Positions 10,572 to 19,830 of a stretch of 64,000 bases of DNA are shown here, in pieces. The DNA lies in assembly GCA_963924555.1 (NCBI GenBank), contig OZ004589.1, forward strand, positions 4,216,001 through 4,280,000, in the 5' to 3' direction. The notes beneath the pieces are model-generated. The model ran no database searches. It was not told the DNA's origin and worked only from the letters and a program-made list of their open reading frames with translations. This stretch comes from Crambe crambe. Taxonomy: Eukaryota; Porifera; Demospongiae; Poecilosclerida; Crambeidae. The translations under genes and the position numbers were made by a program. Position 1 is the first letter of the stretch. Each line of letters starts with the position of its first letter.

Positions 10572-11646
10572 CATAGATATACTAGACTACGTACACAGGA
10601 TTGGAAACAGGTCACGTGCGCCCATAACGACAATACTGACAATCCGTGTAGGCAGCTGTTCGTGCTAAATTGCCCTAAACAAACAGGGGAGGAGTAGTGT
10701 GCCAAATTTCTGCTAAACTATAGCCAATTGGTAAGTTCAAAGAATGCAAAGAGTGGGCTAGTATAGTGCTAAACAAGCATAGTTCTTAAAAAGGCTGGTT
10801 TCTCAAGTGGACCTCTGGAGCTTGGATGTTAAAAGTATAGTCTCTTTTTCCCCACTAATCTGTTAGGTAGTGATCATTTATATGTACATATGTACTTTTA
10901 AAAGGTGCCTGTAAAAAAATCATGTCGATGTTACTGTTTCTTCAGATTACCCATGGCTGGTTGTCAAGAAAAGCTATAGTAAAGAATAATGTAACAACTA
11001 ATACTGTCACTTTACACATATTTCCTTTCATATTATAATAAAAAAATGATAATAACAAGTACTGATAGTGCACTGCTGAACATCCAATTCATCGAGAGAT
11101 TTGTTGTGATATACTTGCTTTGAGGGATCAAGATGAAGAGTAAAGCTGCCCCAGTGTATCCTTTCCTGCCCCTGATACAAGAAGGTATCTCATCTCATAT
11201 AAGAACAACAACATAGTGAAATGGCTTCTTAAACCATCAATGGCAAATAGCATGCCATCTCCAGCCCTGCACAAAAGTAAAACTACTTGAGTACATATGG
11301 TCAACTAGTATCTTTCATTTTATACCAAAAATAAGGCAGCTAGACTTCTATTTTAGTAGTAGGAGTGCCACAAAACTATTCAGTCACCTGTTTTCACGTT
11401 TTTCTTCCATAGCAACAGTAAATAGACTAAACTGACATGATAAACTACTACAGCTATAGCTAGTTCATTGAGCCTTTTCACTTATAATCATAATTATTGC
11501 TGCGCTAAATACCTTGCCTTTCATCCTCTTTCTTATTTTGTGTAAGATTTCTCTGTTCGCCAGGTACCTACACGGATGGTCTATAAATTCTACGCGCGCA
11601 TGCCCTGTTTCCAATCCTGTGTACGTAGTAGTCTAGTATATCTATG
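10572..11646 (+). mobile_element. Non-autonomous DNA transposon with ~40-bp terminal inverted repeats
   Basis: The left end, CATAGATATACTAGACTACG then TACACAGGATTGGAAACAGG, is the inverse of the right end, CCTGTTTCCAATCCTGTGTA then CGTAGTAGTCTAGTATATCT, apart from a small GTA duplication. The interior has no protein-like ORF. Its middle (about 10680-11360) recurs as a diverged copy at 18645-19265. The right terminus alone recurs at 16744 and 18499. No target duplication is obvious, so the superfamily is not assigned. Confidence 0.8.
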
Positions 11647-11703
11647 CACGAACATACCCTAGTTAGGCGAGCGAGCGAAGCGAGCGAGCCACACACTAGT
11701 GAT

Positions 11704-13330
11704 GGGTGTGTATCAACTTCGGACCGGACCGGACCCACGGACCGTGTACGATCTGCGTGCGCAGAGCGAGACGGACCACGATCACAATTGCAAACTACCT
11801 GTATCGATCAACAGCTACAGAATTACATAGGAACTGGCAGAGTAATATTATAGGAGTGTATTTAGTTACTTGAGCAAATGATAATGATAATTGAATAATT
11901 CATACCTCAGACCTATAAACCCAGTAGCTATAGCTATAATCGTAGCCAGCTAGCTAAACTGTTATAGTCTGGAGCTAAATATTGTGTTATTTATATTGGT
12001 AGTCGTAGCTAAATATTGGTAGCTAGCTAGTCTGATAGTGTCAATTGCAATCTGGTTCACTATTAATTTTTCTAGAACATTGACTATATAGTTAGCTATA
12101 GCTAGTTTAGTTAGTCAATAATGATTGTTCTCAACTCTAAAATCTTGCTATGTGTTCCTGCTGGGAAGGAATAACAAAAAATAATAAAAACACAATATCA
12201 TTCACTGACCTGACTGAAAAACACTTCAGTGATATTTTGCATATAGCTACTATACAAAAAAATTAGCTAGTTTTATGAAGTATTCTTACCATGTATGTGA
12301 ATACACCACAGTCATAACCATTTGTTTGCTTAGGTATATCCTAATAATAAATAACTTGAATAAATTAATAAATCACTTTTGGGCATAGCATCTTCCAACT
12401 GGAGAAGTCTACATTGGGATTACCCTTGCTTAGATAATTTCTGAATCAGAAAAGCAGACAATGAAACTCAATGTTGTAATAATAATGTATGTTTAGCTAC
12501 CTGATTGTTTCAATCATCTAGTAGTGTCTACAATTGCTAGACGCCAGTGTGCACCTCTGTTGATTGGTACTATAAACTTTTTGTATGTGAGAACATTGAC
12601 CTACATATATATGTATGGGCATTGTATGAGTGAATGGCAAGAGCAAAGGAACCTCAATAAAGGAGACTCTAAAAGGGGACAAATCTTTGACAAAGGACAA
12701 AATAGAATTCTCATACACATTAGCTGGTAGATAAAGAAAAGCAAGTTTGGTCAGAACAGAAGGAAATGTATGAGGTTTTCAGACTTGGAATGTCCATGAG
12801 GAAAGTTTATAGCAGTGAATTACAACTTGGTTAGCTATTTCTCGTAGAATCCAAAAGGAAATAGGCATGATGCTTGAATCTCAGATCTCTTCCTGAGGGC
12901 AAAACGATTGAAAAATATATTTTTTGAAATTTTGGATCACTACTAGGAATCAATTTGGTCCCATTCTGGTACCAGCGATAACCATCCACTTTCCTGTCAT
13001 ATAGAGAATAAGTATGGTGATATGAAAAGAAGTTAAGCAAGCTCACTTCCAAAAAAAAAAAATAGCTATCAGTTTTAGCACACAAAAATTTACCTTTGCT
13101 GATATCATTCTGGATTAAGTAAAGATAGCTATGCGGGTTAAAGATTTGTATTTTGCTTCAAAACAGTTCTTCATTGCAGTTAAGCCAGGCTAGTTACAGG
13201 GAGTAATCTTTAGCGCAAAAACAGAACAGCGGGCAAATCGGGATGACGTCATGGTCCGCCTCGCTCCGCGCACGCAGATCGATCACGGTCCGGCCGTTGG
13301 TCAGGTCCGGTCCGAAGTTTATACACGCCC
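11704..13330 (+). mobile_element. 1.6-kb DNA transposon with 8-bp target duplication
   Basis: The 8-bp duplication CTAGTGAT lies at 11696-11703 and 13331-13338. The element starts GGGTGTGTATCAACTTCGGA and ends TCCGAAGTTTATACACGCCC. The terminal inverted repeats run ~90 bp and include CGGACCGGACC and the GC-rich CGTGCGCAGAGCGAG. An 8-bp duplication fits hAT- or P-type elements, but no transposase was found; internal ORFs are under 90 codons and look random. It is probably non-autonomous. Confidence 0.85.
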
Positions 13331-13338
13331 CTAGTGAT

Positions 13339-13651
13339 GTAAATTGAGATTCGCGATATATAACCCTTAGCATTTAGATTTTGAAATCAAAATCGAATGG
13401 GCAGGGGTCGTCACGCTAAGAGTCGCACTTAATTATGCTTGGCAACCGATAGGCCACGCCCACTATAGTGTTCCAGTCCCCTGCAGCCTCTTCTCGTCTC
13501 CGTTCTCAGTAGACAGAGCCCGAACTGGATCCGCTCGTCACCCAAGACACTCACCATGCCCTCCTGTGTCTTCTTCTTTAAAAAAAAAAAAAAAAAAAAA
13601 AAAAGAGTGTTGAAAGCAAAGATCAAAGCTTGATCAAAGCAAAACCAGTGC
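13339..13651. other. Intergenic, with a 25-nt A run at 13580-13604
   Basis: The stretch contains a locally GC-richer segment (13440-13560) ending CTTCTTCTTT and then 25 adenines. It could be a retro-inserted 3' end or a promoter fragment, but no target duplication or recognisable coding sequence supports either. Confidence 0.35.
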
Positions 13652-14068
13652 TAGGGATGTTCACATTATGCTAGCATAATTTTGAGCATAATGGGCTGAC
13701 CCTAGCATACAAGCATAATAGGCTCTTCATACCCAACATCGAGCATGCTCAGATGAATAAGGTATGCTATATCCAGAAAAGGATATGAACTCTAGCTCCT
13801 GTAGCTCTCTCCAGATGCTATTTCTAGTCCTAGTTTTACTGCTACAAGTTCTAGCGACACTGAGGTTCTGTGAGGTTCCTACTGGATGTACTGAAAGGTC
13901 CAGCTTCATCTGATTTAGCGCGGAAGAGAAGAATTCCTTAATTTTGCTAATAAACGATGAATATTATTGAAGCATAATGGGATAAAATTAAAGCATAATG
14001 GGTAATCTTAACTGGAATTTCTGAAAAGCATATTGGGCCAAAAAATAAGAATAATGTGGACACCTCTA
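13652..14068 (+). mobile_element. Short hAT-like element related to 25023-25680
   Basis: The ends TAGGGATGTTCACATTATGC and GAATAATGTGGACACCTCTA are imperfect inverted repeats and resemble the TAGAGACATGCAAATTATGC end of the element at 25023. The interior repeats GCATAATGGG-type motifs. No exact flanking duplication remains, so this is an older insertion. No coding capacity. Confidence 0.6.
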
Positions 14069-14313
14069 AAAACCACTTATGACTCATCACTTCAAAGTTC
14101 CGATTTGACCGCTCTATTGTTCTCAGAGATTTTTTGAGATAGATAAGGCCGCCAAATGCCGCCAATTCCAATTTTACATCTATTTAAGCGAGTTTTCCCA
14201 TTTAAACGACTAATGTGCAAAATTGCACGCTTTTGGTAGGCAAAGGGTATTTATTTTACAGACCACGCCCACTAGTACATTTTCCCCATAGACGAGCCGT
14301 TGAATAAATAATA

Positions 14314-14453
14314 GTTAGACAACGAGACCGAGGGATCTACCGTCTGTATAAACCCGAAGGCCCTGGGCTGTAGCGTCCCGAGCGTAGCGAGGGCGCTACT
14401 AGGGGCCTGAGGGTTTATACAGACGGTAAATCCCGTTGGTCGAGGTGTCTAAC
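14314..14453. repeat. 140-bp hairpin repeat
   Basis: The left arm (CCGTCTGTATAAACCC) is complementary to the right arm (GGGTTTATACAGACGG). Outer arms GTTAGAC and GTCTAAC extend the stem, and a GC-rich centre contains GAGCGTAGCGAG. Weaker inverted pairs further out (TAGAACATGGC near 14459 with GCCATGTTCTA near 14891, and CCGTTGAATA near 14297 with TATTCAACGG near 14910) suggest it sits in a ~0.6-kb foldback element. Confidence 0.75.
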
Positions 14454-14958
14454 TAATTTAGAACATGGCAATAACCTTGACAATAACCTTGACAACCTAG
14501 CGCTATAGCTAGCTAGCTAGTTTCAAATACTCGGCGACTCGCCATGCTTAGACTATTTGACGTGAACAACCGAGACATAACAGACGAGCTAGACTACTCT
14601 ACTTCACTCGAGCTCCATCCCTGGCCCTGGGTTTGGCCTTACCTTAGAATATGCTGGGGTTGTTCAGTTCATCTGTGATGTCTACGTTGTTCTTGCCATA
14701 AAATCTCAGCGCTACAGCTACTGCCTTGGAAACGGTTAGTGCGTTGCTAAGTTCTAATCAGGCACGGGGTGAATATATGTAGACTTACCTATGCCCTGAG
14801 AGGAGGTAAGTATATATGTAGACACCTCACAGTAAATAAGTGAACTAGTCTACCTCTAACTGACCAATCAGATTGCAGGAATCAATCAAGCCATGTTCTA
14901 AATCCTCATATTCAACGGTTATATTCAACGGTCTACTGCGCATGTGCAGACTAGCCTA

Positions 14959-15213
14959 CACAGCGAAAAATCTACAACTTGTAAGCATTCTGTAACAGGT
15001 ATGTAACAGAACAAAAATCCGTAAACCCTAGGCACCGGAAGTACTATTTTTGATCTGTAGGCAGTTTGTGGGGCAGCAGGTCTGATACAGTCCAAAAATA
15101 CGGACCTGTTACAGACTTGTAGATTTTACTGACCCGTTACAGACCTGTGTACAGGTCATAACTGGTATGTGGGGCAGTCCAGACCTGTTACAAGTTGTAG
15201 ATTTTTCGCTGTG
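14959..15213 (+). mobile_element. 255-bp MITE with TA target duplication (Tc1/mariner-like)
   Basis: The ends are CACAGCGAAAAATCTACAAC (followed by TTGTAA) and the exact inverse finishing TTTTTCGCTGTG, flanked by TA on both sides. The body contains repeated GTCTG/GACCTGTTACAG motifs. A second, diverged copy in reverse orientation is at 62556-62780. TA duplication and the terminal repeats fit a mariner-type MITE; there is no coding sequence. Confidence 0.85.
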
Positions 15214-15543
15214 TAGTAACCTTTTTGGCCAACATTTCTGAAGATGATAGGCAAGCTTAATTGAATCTTACAGCGGTTTGTTGAAGTGCATTAGTTGTTT
15301 GTGGGGTCCGGTAGGCTGCTAGGCGTATCTAAAGTGCTTCGTGGTGAGTATTACAGGTTCTCATAACAGCTTCCTACAGACGTATGTTTATATGATGGCT
15401 ATAAACACTCCTTAGACTTGTTAGCTGTGACATATGTAGTGCACTGTAAGAATAAATCACTTATTACACTCGTCAGCTGTGAGATATGGCTGAGATATTT
15501 CACGCTGACTCGTGTAATAAGTCTTATATATTACGTCAATAGC

Positions 15544-16300
15544 TAGCCTTGTACCCAGGCCTTATTATTGAAATAAGGGCCTGGTACCCACTGTTTGCGC
15601 GTGCGCGACCCCAGCATCTATGAATATCATTATAATGTGCCGATGACGATGTAGAGTGGGCGGTACTAATTAGATGACTCGATCTTTGCCGCAGGAACAA
15701 GACTCTGTAGCAAAGTTCTCCTTGGAAGCAGACTTTAAAGAGATGATTATGGAGGGTTCACACACTTCTTTCTCAGTCCTCTGACCTGATCCTCCATCCG
15801 GACCAAGAACTGTGCTTCTCTTCCCAGCTAGCTACTACTTCTTTTTTCTTATTACGAATCTCGCGCGGCCAGACCTTGCTGAGACTAATAGAAGTTCTGG
15901 TGGTCCACTACAAACGGCAGAACTTGGCTCTTTCCAGTCAGCAGTCAGACGTACAAATACTTCGTTTTTTAAACAGACCTGATGGGCCAGGCTCTGTTCC
16001 TCTACACTATGTTCTACATAAGGCAAGCCCGACGTCTCCAAGGGAAAGCGACAGCGTCAGAAAAACAAGTAACTATCATTTGTAGCCGACCTTATCGGTA
16101 GCTGAAGCTGGAGAAGCACCTTCCATTGTTCTAACTACTATCAGCCGTCATAGAAACAAGGCCCCGCCCAATTATTGTGACGTTTACGTATCCTAAAATT
16201 TCCGAAAGTGCACAAATTCACGGAAAAGCGTGAAAAACAAGCACATGCGCAAACAGTGGATACCAGGCCCTTATTTTAATAAGGCCTGGGGACGAGGCTA
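15544..16300 (+). mobile_element. 757-bp DNA transposon with ~9-bp target duplication
   Basis: GTCAATAGC occurs at 15535-15543 and again at 16301-16309. The left end TAGCCTTGTACCCAGGCCTT inverts to the right end AAGGCCTGGGGACGAGGCTA. Inner repeats GGGCCTGGTACCCACTGTTT and AAACAGTGGATACCAGGCCC extend the terminal repeats to ~65 bp. The duplication could be counted as 7-9 bp because the ends share CTAG. Short internal ORFs are not recognisable proteins. Confidence 0.85.
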
Positions 16301-16309
16301 GTCAATAGC

Positions 16310-17084
16310 TAGTACAGTGGGCATAATTGATAATATTTCATAGGTTGAAGGATTTGTGCACCATTCAAGAGTAGCAACTTCTCGAGCAGCAATATTGTGT
16401 GGATGAGAGATCATCTTAGTTTTCACAATTTGTTGCGAAACTTGAGGATCTATAGTTAAAGCAATTAACAATGAAGTGGTCATATAAGCTTCAGTATAGC
16501 TAATAGCTAGCTAGCTAGGTCTCTAGCACTGTAAATTAGCAGCTTTTATTAGCTAGATCGTAGCAGGTCTCTTAGCACTGGCTAGGCAATGATAACACAA
16601 TTTTACCTTGTAAATTAGTTCGTCCTTCAGTTGAGAGAGGATTTTTCCCCAGCAATAATAAGCCACACACTTAGAGAAACAAACCACACTGTAAACAGCT
16701 GCAATAATTTGGCGCAACGCGCATGGTCCGCGCGCGAATAATTGTTTCCAATCCTGTGTACGTAGTCTAATTATCTAAGATCCAACTTAAATGCTGAATT
16801 GCTATGAAATGTTGAATTGCTTTGAGGCACACCTAATAAAATTACTTGAATGTTGTATTGACCCTCATCCCTTAGAGAAAATGCAATGGGCAGTACCATA
16901 AAATTAGAATCACCACAGAGTTTCAGAAAATCTGGAAAGATTTTTTTTTGTCAAGCTGGTAGCTATAGCAATGGACCCTTCACCCCTCCTGTACTAGAAA
17001 ATTACAGATGTGTTATTTTGAACAAGTAATTCTTACTAACTGCCCTATTTCAGTGACCTCAGCTCCACCTCCCAGCATAATCAT
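16310..17084. other. Intergenic, with a solitary transposon end at 16744-16780
   Basis: The segment TGTTTCCAATCCTGTGTACG followed by TAGTCTAATTATCTAAG equals the right terminus of the 10572-11646 family and recurs at 18499-18535. No matching left end was found. The remainder is AT-rich with no exon seen. Confidence 0.5.
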
Positions 17085-17621
17085 GAGTGTGTAATTACTT
17101 ACAAAGAGAGTAATGCATTGCTGTATGCAGCAGGGTACATCCCAAGGGCTCTGCACAAGAGATTAAAAAGTTCCTCTCACCCTTTGAAAGAAGATTGTGA
17201 TTTGTTACTATGATGACGATGAAGAATCAGAGGATTGGATAGACTTGGTTGACAGGGGAGATTACTCCACATTTCAAACTCCATGTATAGTTTCATGGTG
17301 GAGATGGAGAAAGAAGTTCAGAATCATTTGATAAAGCCCATTGATAACATTAAGTTAAAGAAGGAATGTACAAAAATAGTGAAATTAGATGTAAATGGTC
17401 TGCTTAATTTTGATGAAATTAATGTTCATGCAGCTAAAAGAAACTGTAACCTTCCTGAGGGTTTACATATGGTCCTGTTACGATCATTTATTAACCTTAT
17501 AAATCATTCGTCTGGGTGTCGACAAAATTTGCAATCATCCAGTAGGGTCAGAAGATGTATCACATCTAATGGTGATGACATAAGTGTTGGTGCATTGGCA
17601 GTGGCTTTAATTTTCATGTGA
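17085..17621 (+). pseudogene. Decayed DNA-transposon coding fragment
   Basis: Around 17089-17200 one frame reads ITYKESNALLYAAGYIPRAL, and after a frameshift DEESEDWIDLVDRGDYSTF. After a second shift the frame from 17283 reads YSFMVEMEKEVQNHL. The order (AAGY-I-P-x-L, then EEWxDLVDRG, then F-VEME--VR-HL) matches the C-terminal part of an uncharacterised transposon-protein family that I recall from cnidarian and sponge genomes. Internal stops and frameshifts show it is dead. The open frame from 17283 to 17621 should not be taken as a gene. No element ends were assigned to it. Confidence 0.5.
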
Positions 17622-18644
17622 TCAACCTCTACATCTCTAATATTTAGGAACCATTTAAAATCTTCCATTATGGTAACACTAAAGAGTGAACAAACTGCTG
17701 TGGAATTTGGGTGAGTTTCACCAGGTGAGGTTGGGCTCTTTCAATTTGATGGAAGTATATACACTGTTTGTCCAGGATGACTGAAAGATCACTGAAGCAG
17801 GACTTGAAGATACTGGCACAGGAATAGATGGCACCTTGAGAATGTTCTTACTTCCATGTTTTTGACACACAGTTTGCTTTTTTTCCTCCTTGGCATAGCT
17901 AACAATTGTATAGTAATAAATTAATGTGGATGAGTTAGCACGTACACTAGCATAATACTGGTAACATGCAGCTTATGGGATTGATGCTATTCCAAACTGC
18001 AGCACTAACTCTATCAGTTGGCAAAATTTCATTGCTCATGGAATAGTGCCTTTTGTGTGAAAGAAAGCAAAAATATACACCTCCAAACACAGAAAACCCC
18101 AGAAAGCATCAAAGATTCAGGACAAAAACTTATATTATGCACACCATTCCGTATGGCAAGCATCACTCCACAACATGAACTTCATTAAAAGGACACAGGA
18201 ATTATGCCTTTGCAATGAAAGAAGGAAAAAACTTTATCCGTTGCTAGGGTGATAAAAATCTCCATGGAAAACTGTTTTATGAGCAAACTAACTATACTTA
18301 AGAAATACATTTCACATCCCTGGAACATACTCTGTAAAGTAGCCCTTTATTTGATGCTAAAACTCACCAGTTTATTCTCCTTTCATGAAAAGTATACTCG
18401 AGAAACAAGGAATAAATTTCCAATTTTCCTTCGCGCATAGCAACACGGATCGTCCGCGACGATTTGTATTAGCATAATGGGCGCACGTGAGCTGTTTCCA
18501 ATCCTGTGTACGTAGTCTAATTATCTAAGGTTGGATATAGGTGTGGTTACTGAAATTAGGAGGGCTGAGAGTGATAGGAATAGTAATAATGCAGCTATAT
18601 TTCATGGCTATCCCTACTTTACTTTTTATTTAGAAGAAATTTTT
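17622..18644. other. Intergenic, with a second solitary transposon end at 18499-18535
   Basis: Apart from the TGTTTCCAATCCTGTGTACG end motif shared with 16744, nothing coding or repetitive was recognised. A 63-codon open frame at 18249 has no features. Confidence 0.4.
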
Positions 18645-19265
18645 TGCGCATATAGCTGTTCATGTTAAATTGAACAAGGGAGGAGAAGTAGTGTGCCAAA
18701 TTTCTGCTAAACTAAAGCCAATTGGTAAGTTTAAAGAATGCAAAGAGTGGGCTAAATAAACATGGAAATGTTAAAGGGTATAATTGAGAGTAACAAAGGT
18801 AGTTTGACTTTGTGGACCTCTGGAGCTTGGATGTTAAAAGTATAGTCTCTTTTTTTCTACTATATTGTTAGGTAGTGATCATTCATACGTACATATGTAC
18901 TTTTTAAAAGTGCCTGTAAAAAAATTCAATGTCATAATGTAACAACTAATACTGTCACTTTACACACATTTCTTTCATGTTATATAACAAAATGATAATA
19001 ACAAGTATTGATAGGGCACTGCTGAACAATAATTTCATTCCAATTCATCAAGGAGTAAAGCTGCCCTAGTGTATCCTTCCTGCCCTTGATGCAAGAAGGC
19101 ATCACATTTTAATTTTCAGAACGACAACATAGTGAAAATGGCTTCTTACACCATCAATGAGCAAATGGCGTGCCATCTCCAGCCTGCACAAAATTAAGTA
19201 CATATGGTCAACTAGTATCTTTAAAAAGTAAGGCAGCTAGACTTCTATTTTAGTACTGAGAGTCA
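18645..19265 (+). mobile_element. Diverged internal copy of the 10572-11646 element
   Basis: The segment aligns by eye with 10670-11360: GTGTGCCAAATTTCTGCTAA, AAAGAATGCAAAGAGTGGGC, GTGGACCTCTGGAGCTTGGA and GCAGCTAGACTTCTATTTTA are shared in the same order. Small deletions have accumulated and the terminal repeats are missing, so this copy is older and probably immobile. Confidence 0.75.
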
Positions 19266-19830
19266 TGTAGTATCACAACTCCAGCTATTGCTTCAGAAAT
19301 TGATTGCTTTGACTTAATTGTGCCTGTCATCGGGATTGGTCGTAACTGTCATGAATGTCATTCTTGCCCACAGCTTGAACTGTGGCTTTGTGTATCCACT
19401 GCCATGTTCTTACTCAGTTCTTCAAAAGCAACTTCAATTTTCTTTGTAGCTAATTATCTTCTTTTTCTTCTTACTTTTTCAATCTTATCGTTACATTTCT
19501 CACACCACCTGAATTCTTCTTACATTTGAGTGATATCATCTTCATCTTTTAGTTGACTGCCTTCCTTCAAAGTAACTATTAATTCGTTCCTTTCACTGAT
19601 CCTTAATGGTGAAATTGTTTAGTTACCGTCTTTATCCAGTCTAATTGTGTCCTAAACTGAGCATGCGCACGAGCTGAAATTTTGAATCCTGGCGCGCGTG
19701 CATACTTCGCTAAGATAGATATACGGTTGACCCCATGTGTCAATGTGTTTTTTTTTTGCAAATGGATGCCAGGTTAAGATAGCCAAGGGAGTGATAACTA
19801 TCTGTTGCAATCGCTGTGGAGCACGGTAAA
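19266..19830 (+). promoter_or_regulatory. Upstream region of the SERBP1-like gene, with a GCATGCGCAC motif at 19661-19670
   Basis: An NRF1-like element (GCATGCGCAC) lies 161 bp before the start codon. A T run sits near 19747. No TATA box is obvious. The promoter assignment rests on position and the motif; the transcription start is not known. Confidence 0.4.

Noticed and set aside
17283-17621. 112-codon ORF as an independent gene
   Set aside because: Its start continues a decayed transposon coding sequence in another frame, and the downstream part has no coding features.
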